A DNA stretch of 64,000 nt from Patiria miniata (taxonomy: Eukaryota; Echinodermata; Asteroidea; Valvatida; Asterinidae): assembly GCF_015706575.1 (NCBI RefSeq), contig NW_024037057.1, positions 1,507,501 through 1,571,500 of the forward strand, written 5' to 3'. Under the pieces are notes generated by a model, which saw only the letters and a list, made by a program, of their open reading frames with translations, did no database searches and was not told where the DNA came from. How positions within the stretch are numbered: position 1 is the stretch's first letter; each line of letters begins with the position of its first letter. Both the position numbers and the translations under genes were made by a program. Shown one piece after another: positions 24,137-36,548 of the stretch.

Positions 24137-25990
24137 GCTTTAGGAATACTAATGAGCTTTGTAAGTTTGTTAATTTAATTTCTTCAAAAATCAAAATTTG
24201 GGCCAAATTGTTGTTTTTTGGTTATGTGACAGATGTGCCCCCTTTTTAGACAAAATGTTGTGGAATGCCCCTAAAGGGAAAGAATAAGTTTTGGCTTGAC
24301 ATGTAAACATTCTGCCTACCCCCATTCACATGTATTGGATGCAAAAAGCCACACTGAGATTGCCTGTTACAGCTAGAATGTTTTATTTTCACCTTTTGCA
24401 CCCCACTTTTGTAAAAATGTGGTCCCAGCCCCAAAGAGTTGAAATGATTGAAACATAGTTTCCTCAAGCAGTCAAGATGTAGCACTCAAGTCAGTTTTAA
24501 TGTCTTGACCCTGCCCTTAGAAGGTCAGGGGGGAAATGGCATCAATTGGTTTTGCACTTGATGAGGTATCCATAGATGAGAGTTTAAAAAAGGTTAAACC
24601 CAAAATTGCATTTGGGCCCCATCACAAGCCCACTGACTGCAACTTCTTGTTGAAATTTGCATTTCATTCCTGCATGCTTGATGATAGCCTACTTCATGTG
24701 AATGTCCATTGTGCACTGTTGTTTGAACTGTTTGAAATCATGTTTCAAATGATGTAAAGTATTGACCAGGGCAAATACATTGACTATACTTTAAGATTGT
24801 CAGTAGAAATGTCAGCCTATTACCTTTTGGGGCTAGTTTGTCTGACAGCCTCTACATGGTATTTTACAATTGATATTAATATAATCATTTCGTAGGATTG
24901 CTTGCTAACCACATTTCAAAGGTCTTGGTCACAAGAAATCCACAGAATGTCTCACATTTATGGTGAAATGTTCACGAGTAAATACGATGCATTTTAGGAA
25001 ACTATACTAGATACACTGAGAAACAGCAAAGATTGAAGCCATCAACTGCCCTTTATGTAACACATTTTTATTATCAAAATGAACAAAAACAGCATTTTTG
25101 AAAATGTTAAATAAATTAGGACAGATGTTTGCAGATGGTTTGATCAAAGGCACAACATTCCTTTACCGCATATACCAGAAAGTTCAACTTCCTGGAATGA
25201 GCCTTGTACATGTATACCAGCACTACGGAAAGTTCGAAATACTGTACAGTACTTGAAATCTTTTGAAGGCACTTTTTTACAATACAAAATTTAAATCAGT
25301 TAAATTTTTGACATCTAAATAGATACATATACTGAAATCTGTCATGTACCTTTTATACATATACATAAGTGATATCCGCTATATTTAATTCTTGTTTTAA
25401 TTTAATGAAGTTACCCAGGAAAATCAAATGCTCAGTGCAAGAATCACTGAGGTAGATGGTAGTAACCGAACTTTTTAAAAGTAACACCACACCGTTTGGA
25501 CAAGCTAGCTATTTTATATTAGTTCCATTGCAGAATTTGCTGTGTCAATATTTCATCAATATTATTGTGACATGCAAAACCATTCCTTTCATTCATTGCT
25601 CTCCAAGTATACCACGTACAAGTGCTTGACCATGCTGACCACTCGCACTAAAAATCTACTGCTCTGATTCATGTACCAATCTCCTATGCATTAACCGCCT
25701 AATGCTACACATGCATGTCACTTTCTTGGATCAAGTTCATGTATTTGATTGCCTATTGAGTTCAGGCTATCCACCAATAAATAGACGATCTATTGTGATT
25801 GTAAATAAAGGACACTCCCTTGGGAGTTGCATATGAATGATGGTCCGTGCACAAATACCTCCCTCAACGGTTTAGAGAGAGTTGAACACAATGCCAATGA
25901 CGTCTGGCACTCACAAGAAGATGCTATGGCTTTGTGCACATTCAGAATCAAAGGAATTGTGCATACATTGTGTCATAATGTCAGTGAATG
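24137..25990. other. Intergenic, nothing recognised
   Basis: The region is AT-rich with no exon-like segment that I can join to either neighbouring gene. A 73-codon open frame at 24536-24757 has no recognisable motif. Confidence 0.4.
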
Positions 25991-25994
25991 AGTA

Positions 25995-26300
25995 CAAGCA
26001 TTACATTCACTGTGTGGACTTCCGAACAAAAGAGGTCCACATAAACCAGGTAGCAGCGACGTTGTGTGGACTTGCCCACGTCCATACAGTGTTTTCCCCT
26101 CTCTGGAAAACAGGTTTAGAGGCAGTTTTGGGTTAGGTTTATCTGTGGCAAAATGAAGAGAAACACTAAAGGGAATCATAGAAAACAAATTGGGTTGAAA
26201 GACTTTTCACAGTGTGAGCAAAATATTTTTTTCACAGGTTTTTCTTAACTACACGAAAACAAAGTAATGTCCACACTACGTATGTAACGTAAACATGCGT
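25995..26300 (-). repeat. About 310-bp dispersed repeat, copy 2
   Basis: This is the inverted copy of 2330-2640. Landmarks CATTCACTGTGTGGACTTCC, GCAGCGACGTTGTGTGGA and GAAGAGAAACACTAAAGGGA are in mirrored order. Confidence 0.75.
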
Positions 26301-26485
26301 GTGTATAAACCAGTACACACACACAGTGTGTCCCTCATGCTACCAGAAAGTTGTCACACAAAGCACCATGTACTGTATGTGAATGAAGTCCACATGACCA
26401 GGACAACTAGTAATTGCTTCGATCCACTCTAGAACTCAAACACCTCAGAATTACAGTCATTGTTGAAAGTATAAAATTCAATGTT

Positions 26486-26580
26486 GGGTTTTGCCCTTAT
26501 CACCAACGTATTTTTGTAAATAGTGTATACCGAGTGTTGTCCGAGGGCTTGAAAAAATACGTTGATGAGGGGCAAAACCC
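26486..26580. repeat. Foldback of two SINE-tail sequences
   Basis: GGGTTTTGCCC...CAACGTATTTTT is mirrored by AAAAAATACGTTG...GGGCAAAACCC. The loop has GTGTATACCGAGTGT, similar to the tail of the SINE-like repeats at 2149 and 47726. Confidence 0.75.
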
Positions 26581-26999
26581 TTATTTAGGCATAAGGAAGG
26601 TTTTTAAATATGTGAAATTTATTCTATACATAATTATAGTACATGTACATAGCCAGCTAATTTCATTTTATTATTCCACTTGCACGCAAATCCTTGAGTG
26701 GCACAGATGCTTTTAAAAATGAATACACAAATTTGGACTGAATATATGCATGATAAATAAGGTGAACATGAGTGATATGGTAAACCTAGCTTGGTTAGAG
26801 CTCAAGATGATCCATAACTTTTACTTTACCAGAGCAGCCGCAATGCCCAAGCAAAATTGAATGTTCCAAGGAGCACAATCAAATGCAATTTTTAGCTTCT
26901 GACAATGACTGAAAAAGTACATATATACACAGCAATCAACGTAGCAACCAGAGGTCCGTGTGCACTTACATGCAGGTATGTCTGCTTGGCATAGTGTTC

Positions 27000-27150
27000 T
27001 AACATTCAGGCAAATGATTTTTCAGACTTTTGTCTGATATCAGACTTTTTGAATCGGAGAGAAAGACATTATCAGTATAGAAAGAAATACATCTTCCTGA
27101 CATTTCAGCAATTTTCAGACTTTTTTTTATTAATTGTCAATCTCATCCCT
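27000..27150 (-). repeat. CAGACTTTTGTCTGA repeat, copy 1
   Basis: It holds ATTTTTCAGACTTTTGTCTGA, then GAGAGAAAGACATTAT, then ATTGTCAATCTCATCCCTGA. Relatives in the opposite orientation lie at about 30125-30265 and 51285-51430. Confidence 0.65.
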
Positions 27151-28727
27151 GAACGTAATTGATGTGGGTATGTGTACTAGCATTACATGAAGGGGTGGTT
27201 TGGAAAGGTTCCAATAAATTTCCCAATAAAATATAACAATTGCCAATTGAAACAAAAGTACATTCATATTGGAAATTGGTTTAATTATTCAGACTTCTTT
27301 CAAAATGTGCAGAAACAAATATTGCCTGCTTGGATGTCCTGAGCGGGCTAGTTTTACCATATCAATTGAAAGTAAATAGCTGTGTTGGCATTGGACTGGT
27401 ATGGTAAAATAACAGACTTGTCCACTTTATAGAGACTGTTGTCACCTTAAACAAATTAAATCCAGTGTCAACTGTCGATTGTACGTGTTTGGCGGACTGC
27501 AGCAGTAAGTTTTACATTAGTAAGTTATTTGGATCTCAGAAAAATTACATTCTTAGTTTCACATTACCTTCTGCATAGGTTATTGACCTTTGTAATTCAC
27601 AAGTGTAGGCGTACATACTGTTACATACTGTACACTTGATTCGAATGTTTTTATGCTGCATTTTGCAATGTTATCGGGCCTACAACCACATCCAGTAGTA
27701 GGTTACGAGGTCAATAGAAGGGCGCCCTCATAAGATTCTGAAAGAGCACGGTAAGGTAAAGTTTACGCAATGAATGACTTTCTTTTGCAGACGTACGGTA
27801 GACTAACCAAAATGGAATTTTAACAAATACTCGCAGTAACATTTGGCAAAATTAAGTCCAATGCGAGCATGGCTACTATTGATATACAATACTGACAAAT
27901 ATGTTCATGTTAGTGTTGCAGCCAAGTCCTCTTAAAGGTGGAGTAGATCATTTGCAGCTATCCAAAAAGTAACTGACAAAATTACTGTTGAAAAGTTTAC
28001 TTGGTTTAAAGATAGTAATGACATTAAGCTCCTTGTGAAACAATTCCTTCTGGCATACTGTCACTTTGAAGAAAACAAGAAGGCCCTTTCCAAAGATGCC
28101 TCTACTGACGCTTTTTTGGATATTTCCGTATTGGTTGGTTTGTAACTCGGCGAATCCGTATATGGGTGCGCACAAACGTTGACACACATGCGGTCGCACG
28201 TGCTCCGCTTTGTCTGTTCAGTGCGTGAGCGTAGCTGCAATCAGCTGAATGAGAACATGTCCAGGACATTGATTTCAGGCACAATTCAAAACATGAAGCT
28301 GCAACTTTTGTATTGAAACCTAGATCTTAAAATGTTGTTTTCTCAGAATGTACAGCATTCACAGAGCTAAAAGTTCATCAGGTTAGAGTTAAGTACCTGT
28401 CTTTAGATTTTTATCACTTTTGTTCAAACGAAATAAATGCACAAATAACAAATGATATACCCTACCTTTAATCCACACAGGTAACTGAAATAAGCCTAAA
28501 AACAATACAGTCTAAGTAACTGGGCTGTACATTGTGCGGATATAGACTCTGATGGGGACAAAAATGCATGTCAAAATTCTGCAGTAATTGATAAAGGGAA
28601 ATATATGTGTGTCCAAAGCTGATATTCTTCCTCCACCGATGTATATTTTAGTACGGTACATGTACTGGGGACTCAAAGAAAGGATTTAACTAAAACACTA
28701 CCATGATACACCGAGCGCAGTGAGAGG

Positions 28728-31700
28728 TCACGATATATCTCTATTGATGGTTAGTCCTCTTTCATCTTCCAAGATTGTCTCAACACGTGATCTCTGGGGA
28801 CAAAAAAGGAACCAAAAATAAAAAGTTAACATATGGGTTATGCTTATACAGTGAAGGGCTACAGGTGCATCTTCAGCAAAGATATTACAACACTGAATGC
28901 GACGGCATTAAAAAGGGTTCATATCTTGTTTTAACGTTTCATCCCTTTTGTCACGTCAAACTGCACTGATCAGTGCTGTTATGATCAATCCTCAGTATTA
29001 TTGGTAGACAGTTTTGCAACACTTGTTGAGGAATTTTCTGGACGTGGAGAGAAACCGTAACTCAACTAATATAGAGGACTGAGACACAATCGCTAGGTGG
29101 TCTGTAACCTAGTCATCCCAAAGTTTCAGTAATGTTTGTACCACCTATTCACCATGCACTGGTGACAACCATTCAATCATTTAGAGCTGAAGGGACAACC
29201 TGGATAGGATATGAAACATCTCACAAAGTGTGTAGAAATATTCCATCGCTTGTTTCTGGACTACTTTCTTCCTTACAAAACTGCTGTGGACTGATAAAAG
29301 TAAGCATAGTTCCCCAGCTGTTCCCTTCAACAATACAGACACACTCCATTTTCTCACAGTTAGTTTTTACGTGTTTCATTTGTATAGCAAAAAAGATATT
29401 AACTCAAAATCCAAATGCCTAATCCCTAGCATAATTGATAGACACAATGTACCTGTAGCTTGTCTAGTTCATCACCAGGGCTATTCCTATCCGGTACTGG
29501 AGGCACCATTGCTTGCAGTCTTACTGCCTTGATTGCTGTGGGTTGACATGAGATTAAATGCTTCACTTCTTGGGCCTACAAACACAAACATACAAGGCAA
29601 AACAATGAGGTAGTTGGTACGAATAAATCCATGAAATAAACTTAAAGCACTAAAGGAAATGTCTAGCATGGCCAATAGGACCTACTCACTCTGTTATTTT
29701 GGTATCTGAGCCTCATAACTCGTAGTCTGTTTCTGGCTTCTGCTGCCCTGTACAGTGAACATATAAATTGGAATAAAACAATGATATTAATATTAGTCTG
29801 ACTCGGACATATCTTTTCCTACCATGTCTAAGCACCGTCAGTATCAGAATTTTCAATAATCAAAATATCAGAATTTTCAATATTGAGAATATTCGATATA
29901 TCGATTATCCCATGTAAAAATCAAAGACCATAAAAATAGCACTTATATTTTTTTGAGCAATCTTAAGTCCCAATTTTCCACGGCTTTATCTAGTGCATAT
30001 TGCTCAAACTTTTTAATCTCAACACTGACATTTTGTCCAGAACGGGCGGTTTCTTTTGAGGTTTTACATTAGGGAGACCATGAATGCCAGCGAATGCAAA
30101 GCAACACAGATTGGCATTTCACGATTGGGGATGAGATTGTCAATTGAAAAAAGTCTGAAAATTGATGAAATGCCTGAAAAATGCATATCTTTCTGTATTA
30201 ATAATGTCTTTCTCTCAGATTAAAAAAAGTCTGATTTCAGACAAAAGTCTGAAAAATTTTGTGCCTGCACGATGTTTTTATTTTAGTCGCAAGCACAAGT
30301 TGCTACTGAGATCTATTTTATTATACAGCAAATGTTAAACACAAAGTGAAAGCACAAATGGGAGATTTCTTTGTCAATACTCTGATGCATATTCAATATT
30401 TTTGATATCATTTCTCAATATTACAAATTTCAAGTATTTCGATATGATACAAAAAATCACTATCTGCGATATTGATTTCATAATAATATCGAATAATCAA
30501 GTAATATTGATATATCAACGGTGCTTAACTGTGTCCTTCTTGCACGTCCACTATGAACTGGGTTCTTTCAGCTGTCAGAAACACTCCTAGACATGTAATG
30601 TAGTTTGTTTTCTCTGTAATGTCATCAATTTCAATTTGTCTTGCCTTTGACCAAAATGATGACTTTTGTGGAACTTGCCATTAAATGTAGTATTACATGA
30701 AGATCAAGCACAAAACGGAGCATGAGAATAAGGCAGCAATGAAACATATAATAGCAATGTTATAACATGCCTTGAAAGAACACAAATAATCCTCTATATG
30801 AGCATAATGTCACGCATATCATTCTGGACTTTATGAACTTTCTTTTCCAACTTTTTACAACAAATTGTTTTGATTGCTATCTTAATTGTGATTGTAACTT
30901 ACTTGAGCTGGCCAATCAGCTGACTGTGTTTTTCCTTCTCTAGATCTACCTGAGTAGCTTGTTTGCTTTTCAATGCATCAGCTTTTTTCTGCTCTAGTAT
31001 TCTCTTCTGAGAACTCTCCATTGCTTCTGATGAATGCTTCGGTGGATCTTCATACTACAAAGTACAGAAGGAGTATACATATATCATTGAAATTACAAAG
31101 TCAATAGTTTGTTACCTATAGCAAAGAGGCCTGTGGATCGCACCACCATTCTAGGTCTTGGGCATGCTATTGCGACGTCAGCTCAGCTGTCATTGTTCTG
31201 GTTCACTCTGGTTCGCACTCTGATGTCTTCACACACCTAAGCCTTATTAATGGCGTACTTTGGTACTCTATGATAGCAATATTGAGGCAATAGTGAGGCA
31301 ACCTGAATGTGTTGTTCTGTGCAGTTAGACAGGTGTCGGTGCACTCTCAATTGCAGGGGTCCTAAAGATTGAGCATGCTTGGAAGTCATTGAGTAAACAA
31401 CAGACAACTCCAAAGTGAACGTTTCAGTACGGAATGAAAAAACTGTTATAAACAGAAAATGAGAGATTGCATTTAATCTAGGCTTAATCACAGACTGACA
31501 TGCTTCATTTCATTACAAGTAGATCACTTACAGTTAATACTTACAGCAAGGTATTTACTTCTATGTGTAGGATCCATTTGACTCAACTCTTTTGCTGTTA
31601 GTTTCTTGCGATTTTGACGTCGAAACTTTGTTCCTCTTCCCGCTGGTTCATCATTCTGATATGACACAAATAATCAACAAGTTATTCTCACCAATCAACA

Positions 31701-34164
31701 GAGGCTGCAATATAACTGTACACCATGCAACCCATGTAGGCCTTCTATATCCTCGATCCTCCTATTTCTGTGCACCTAAGGCTTTGCAACCAAGTAGCTT
31801 AAAAATAGCAAAGCAACCACTCTTTTCCTCAACAAAACTTATATTGTTGGCTTTTGATCATCCACCATACCGATTAACAAAGCGAAATCTGTGCGTGACT
31901 TCACTCACGAAAAAAAAAACCAAGTCGCGCTGAATCAACGACTGTTTCGTGTACTGATATGTGCCCTGTGCCAAAAGCCCATACTGTCATACGGCACGGG
32001 GCATATCGGTACACAAAACAGTCGTTGATTCAGCGTGACTTGTTTGTCTTCGCTAGTGAAGTCACACACGCGCTCAACGATCGATCAGCTCAGCCAAGAA
32101 ATGGATGGCACAACTCGGCAGACACATTTAATTACGAGCGGTAAGTTTATCAGAATTTTTTTTTTTTTTTTTCAAAATTACCGCTTGTTGGAAACAATTT
32201 AAGGTGTCTAATGGAATGTCATGAATGTGTGGATCTATCCAGGGTAGCCCTAGTCTATGGCCTGCACTGAGTAGACTCTACATGCACTCTACATGCATGT
32301 AGAGTCTACTCAGTGCGGGCCATAGACTAGGGCTAATCCAGGGTAACTGTCTTTCTCATTTGTGTTCTCTTTACCAGTTTTTTGGGGCATTTTGTCCTCA
32401 AGGGTATGCAGAAAATTGCACACCGTGTGTCAGGGCTCTAAATGTGTAGTCAAAGTATGCCTATTCAGTGCAGCGCTAGTAAGGGTACCGAAGTTCCAGC
32501 GCTCCACTCAGTACTACAGTAGAGCTACCATGATCAAAGTACTACAGTCGTTTTCCTGGTTCAGGATTTTTCCTAGTTCCGGATAGCTTCAAATAAAAAC
32601 CTACCTCTTTTGGATTAGTCTCCAATATTTTGTTTTTCTGACAAAGTGCATTTTGAAAAGGAAAATGTTAGCTTCTTGATACAAGAAGATCTTTTCGATA
32701 AATCCTTAGAAGAGGAATTTTGGCCAGATTTCCGACTCGCACTTTGATATGTTTGGACGGTTTGTAGAAAATTGCGGGAGCTGCGAATTTATGAAAAAAG
32801 ATTTCCTCGGTACATCACTCGAACCGTGTGATTTCGAATATTTTGTTCATACACTACAGTCGTATAAACTCTTCCATCAAATGTTTGTTGAATCAAAATA
32901 AGTTGTAGAGTCTCTAATTTTTGAAAATTCGCCAAAGATCAATGACCGTATGCATTTGCCTAGTTCTGGATAGCGCGTGTACTTATTCGTCCCTTACGAC
33001 CCAACTGCACGCTCGTTAATCGATTCTGTGTGACATATTCTTATTCTGTGTGCTGTGTCAAATGTTTTCCGTGTGTGTGTACATAATTCATCGCACGCGT
33101 GTGTGACATCACTATTGAAGAAAAACAAGTCGGCCTTAATCAACAGATTTTTGTTACGTTTTACCTCGTTACAGAAGCTTATTTCAAGCCTACATTTTCT
33201 ATGTGTCCTTATCTATTGATCCGGGGGGTTCAGGAATTCCATATGTGATGCTGACCGACGTTAATCAGGAAAATAAACTCTAAAGCAACGTTAAACTTGT
33301 ACGCTTTTGTAGTCTCTTTTCATTAGTTTATCACAGAGTCGTAACGTCATGTCCTACGTGCATATGAAAGCGCGCACGCACGCTAGCGCCCTCCTTTGTT
33401 TAGTTTTGGTTGGAACAGTGACGTCACTCCAGCACACCGACGTCACGAAAACGCTCAACCAATGACCAAAGCTGAAACATGTTTCTGGTAACTGGCGCGA
33501 AAACACGCTTGGTCACTGGATAAGCAACCGCACCTTCAAGTTTATGCATAATTATGAGGGCGGTTACTAAGCAAATCGCTCATGCGCACTGCGCGTTCAT
33601 GTTGCACGGCCGTATGCCGTGTACGAACTCGGTCATTGTACGTGTGAGAAACTGATGAAACGAGTCTACAAAAAGTGTCAAGTTTAACGTTGCTTTAAGA
33701 CTTTATTTTCCTGATTAACGTCGGTCAGCATCGCAACGCATATGGAATTCCTGAACCCCCTGGATCAATAGATAAGGACACATAGAATACTAAGACGTAT
33801 AAATTAGCTTCTCCGGCCCTATTGAAAATATTGGTCATCAATTTTTTCGCCCGGTTTTGAGCACTTCATACCCTGGACTCCCTCCGTAACGTAGGGAGGA
33901 AAGGGAGTCCACCTGCGCCGGCTAGCGCTCCACTCAGACTCAGTAGAGCTAATCCGGAACTAGCCCCACTAGTGTGGCCGCGGTATGCTGCGCTGAACCT
34001 CTGAGGTTCAGCGCAGCATACCGCGGCCACACTAGTGGGGCTAATCCGGAACTAGCATGACAAGGTAAACGACTGTAGCTGTAGGCCTATAAAAGTATAA
34101 TAAATAATCCAAGATAAAAGTTGTAACCCGTCACTGTGCATGTAAATCTTACCTTGTCTCCCAT
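28728..34164 (-). CDS. LKAAEAR1: LKAAEAR motif-containing protein 1 homologue
   Basis: Exons in transcript order: 34164-34153, 32637-32605, 31655-31545, 31054-30903, 29747-29690, 29575-29453, 28793-28728. All are GT-AG and join in frame to 184 codons plus TGA. The first exon encodes only MGDK; its ATG has A at -3 and G at +4. The name motif is present: LKAAEARNRLRVMRLRYQ, with LKAAEAR at residues 102-108. The N-terminal third is basic (TKFRRQNRKKLTAKELSQMD). Residues about 63-115 are charged and Gln/Lys/Glu-rich, likely a coiled coil. The C-terminus reads RSRVETILEDERGLTINR. I recognise the family by this motif and length; its biochemical role is unknown, and vertebrate members are described as testis-enriched. 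The gene is tail-to-tail with RNGTT and downstream of XRCC5 on the same strand. No signal peptide or membrane segment is seen. Confidence 0.88.
29830..30530. repeat. Element with TAAGCACCGT ends and ATATCGATAT-rich interior
   Basis: TAAGCACCGT at the left and ACGGTGCTTA at the right bracket AT-rich sequence with many TCGAT and CAATATT motifs. A TCAGACTTT-family repeat (30125-30265) is nested inside. A related ATATATCGACGGTGCTTA end occurs at 54710. It lies in LKAAEAR1 introns 4 and 5 territory. Confidence 0.55.
31888..32070. repeat. Foldback element in LKAAEAR1 intron 2
   Basis: GTGACTTCACTCACG and GCGCTGAATCAACGACTGTT pair with AACAGTCGTTGATTCAGCG and CTAGTGAAGTCAC. The apex lies near GTGCCAAAAGCCCATACTGT. 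Confidence 0.85.
32246..32334. repeat. Palindrome with AGCC/GGCT ends and flanking 10-bp duplication
   Basis: AGCCCTAGTCTATGGCCTGC pairs with GCGGGCCATAGACTAGGGCT, with arms of some 41 nt. The 10 bp just before (TATCCAGGGT) and just after (AATCCAGGGT) agree at 9 of 10 positions. Confidence 0.85.
33197..33786. repeat. Foldback element with arms of about 130 nt
   Basis: CTATGTGTCCTTATCTATTG, GGTTCAGGAATTCCATATG, GACCGACGTTAATCAGGAAA and AAGCAACGTTAAACTTG are mirrored in order at 33660-33786. The interior is some 320 nt. It lies in LKAAEAR1 intron 1. Confidence 0.85.
33962..34042. repeat. Perfect 81-bp palindrome with exact 11-bp flanking duplication
   Basis: The arms are 40 nt with a 1-nt centre, ends AGCCCCACTAGTGTGG and CCACACTAGTGGGGCT. 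AATCCGGAACT occurs immediately before (33951-33961) and after (34043-34053). Confidence 0.93.
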
Positions 34165-34569
34165 GTTGTTGTTGTTTTTAACAGTACTAGATTTGATGCA
34201 AACTTCTTGAACGTCTCAAATGTTGATTATTGATGTCCAACGTTGCTGTCACTCGTACTCGCACCTCATGCCAGCATCAACGAACAAGACTATCACTATC
34301 AGTATCATTCATCATGCACAAATTTTTACAAGTCGATTACGCGTGTTGCTATCGTACCGTACTACCCAGACGACACGAGGGTATTGGACACGAAAACACA
34401 TTGATGCGCCATACTATTAATAGCACTGACATAGTAACAAACAACAGGTGGCGCCCTGCTACTAGGCACCCGGCCCGCACTTCAAAAAAGAGGCGGAACA
34501 AGGGGGGGGGGGGGCTAGGGCGGGAAATACTTAGAACCTTCATAGGGGATTGATAGTCACTAATCAAAT

Positions 34570-35289
34570 TAGCCTTGGTCAAGGTGCTAGTTGTTATTTA
34601 TCCGGCCGTAACGCCGTAAACGATATCTTCGCTAGCGCTATGCATGCAGTCATTATGTCTATGCATGCAGTGCATTAAAAATACAGCGCGAACAGCGACC
34701 TCACGGCCACTATTTTCATGCAAATCAGTTGGACCCAATTTAGCGCCTTGGTTCAATCGTCCATGTGAGGTTTTGGGGGTGGTGCTCATTATGTTAATAG
34801 CCTTAGCTGACCTTAAATGTCGTTTTCTTATTGGTCGATCGTTGCGTGGAAACTTGCATAGTGAAACGTGGCACCGTACATAATCCATACACGTACACGT
34901 TGTGTGTCTCTGCACACGGCACCAATGCACAAAAACTGTGGTTCCTGTCACGTCCGCAAAAGGCGAATAGCTGCAAATAATTTGATGACGTCCGGATTTA
35001 CCAAGGTGTGATTGGACACTCCACATATTAGCCCCGCCTACACTTATCTGCATTCGTTTCCGAAGTCGTGCGCTAGAAATCCAGCGCAAAATAAAGAAAA
35101 ACATAAGCTTTTGCCGACGATTGAACCAAGGCGCTAGATTGGGTCCAACTGATTTGCATAGAAATGGTGGCCGCGTGAGGTCGCTGTTCGCGCTGTATTT
35201 GTAATGCACCGCATGCATAGCGCTAGCAAAGATATCGTTTAACGCGCTACGGCCGGGATGAATAACAACTAGCGCCTTGACCAAGGCTA
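34570..35289. repeat. Foldback element with arms of about 195 nt
   Basis: The left arm runs from TAGCCTTGGTCAAGG to GCGCCTTGGTTCAATCGTC and the right arm from GACGATTGAACCAAGGCGC to CCTTGACCAAGGCTA. The 232-codon minus-strand frame across it is an effect of mirrored sequence and shows no domain. Confidence 0.88.
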
Positions 35290-35662
35290 TCATCAAATAT
35301 CAAATTAAAGCTTGATTCAATCTCTTTCAATTTCTGTACATATTTTTTAAAGACGAGCTAGGCAATGACATTTCTGTGACTTTCCCCGGCCCTAATCGCT
35401 TCTTTTCCCCTCATGACTGCATCGATGGCATCTGTTTGGCAGCTAGTAAATCAAAATTCAGTGAAGAAGTTCAATAACTAAACGTCGGTTGATACAGCGG
35501 CGTACCTGGCTTTGATGTCGGGGGGGGGGGGCAACCGCACTGAACATCAGCGCCGAAGTTTTTTTTGTTCCAGACACTTGGCCTCCGTAAAATCAAGTAA
35601 AGCAAACAGCGGGGGGGGGGGGGGGGCTGGAAAATAGCAGCTGATATAAACAAGTTTTCAGA

Positions 35663-35838
35663 GGTAAAACTGTTCTTACACTCTTCGCAAAAGCGAACGC
35701 GAATTTGTGGCGTCATGGCAAGTATTCGCGCCGCGAATTCGTAAAAAATTAATATTTCAACTCGGGCGAATTTCGCAGCGAATGTTTCATGACGTCAAGT
35801 TCGCTTCGCATTCGCATGAAGAATGAACCGGGGGTTTA
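35663..35838. repeat. MITE, GCGAAAGCGAAC family, diverged copy
   Basis: It aligns with 44402-44584: AAGCGAACGCGAATTTGTGG, GGCAAGTATTCGCGCCGCGA, TTTCAACTCGGGCGAATTTC and TGACGTCAAGTTCGCTTCGC, all in the same order. Confidence 0.8.
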
Positions 35839-36089
35839 ATTGGACGTCATGACACATTTATTTCGAAATCCGTCTATAGATACGAGTCAACTTTTGCGTA
35901 GTTCGCAGCGCCAAAAACTTGTCACGGCTACATTGTAATAATACTTCCCTGTGCTGTCAAATTTCACCCCAAAAATATAATAGTTTTTAAATTGCGATTT
36001 TTTTTCAATTTATGAAAGTTTTCAAACAAATCATTAAAAGAAACTGACTGCATTAAAAAAAAAAAATTTCAAAGCTGAACCAAGATATT

Positions 36090-36161
36090 GACTGGAGCGG
36101 GATTTAAACCTGTGACCTCCGGATAACCATTCCTGTGCCCTACCAACTGAGCTATCCAGCC
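36090..36161 (-). repeat. tRNA-like sequence, probable SINE head or tRNA pseudogene
   Basis: On the minus strand, 72 nt fold roughly as a cloverleaf. Acceptor arm GGCTGGA pairs with TCCAGTC (one wobble). Box A is TAGCTCAGTTGG, the anticodon loop is ATGGTTA (anticodon GGT, Thr-like), and box B is GGTTTAAATCC. The anticodon and T stems contain mismatches, so a functional tRNA is unlikely. An A-run (36055-36066) and mirrored CAATATC flanks suggest a mobile origin. Confidence 0.5.
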
Positions 36162-36286
36162 CCGTTATTGGCGGTTCCCCAATTTGTCAATATCCTTGTT
36201 CAAGGGGCGCTAGCTAGAAGCCATATAGTGATGAGGCGTTTTGGCAAACGCCCGTAAAATAACATCACGGCCATGCAAGCCCGACT

Positions 36287-36548
36287 CATAAGCTTTCTTT
36301 TAGTACAAAAATCAATCAAATCACTCATGTACTTTTCAAGTTACGGAATTGTAAACACAAACACTGTTTGAAGTTCTGTCCATCGTCGCTGTTCACAAAA
36401 AAAGGTTGCAAAATAAAAACATTTGCTGAAATAACACCTTTTTTCTGATCCGTGGACAGAACTTCAAAACGGTGTTTGTGTTTAAAATGTTGTAACTTGA
36501 AAAGTACATGTGATTTAAATGATATTTGTACTAAAAGAAAGCTTATGG
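36287..36548. repeat. Foldback fragment, AAGCTTTCTTTTAGTAC family
   Basis: ATAAGCTTTCTTTTAGTAC is mirrored by GTACTAAAAGAAAGCTTAT. AAGTTCTGTCCA and TGGACAGAACTT pair inside. It matches the inner part of 49384-49895 but lacks the CAGGGTGAGTAAA ends. Confidence 0.75.

Noticed and set aside
34598..35296. 232-codon minus-strand open frame
   Set aside because: It covers both arms of the 34570-35289 foldback, shows no domain, and its two ends are mirror translations of each other.
36090..36161. Functional tRNA-Thr gene
   Set aside because: Mismatches in the anticodon and T stems and mirrored flanks favour a tRNA-derived repeat.
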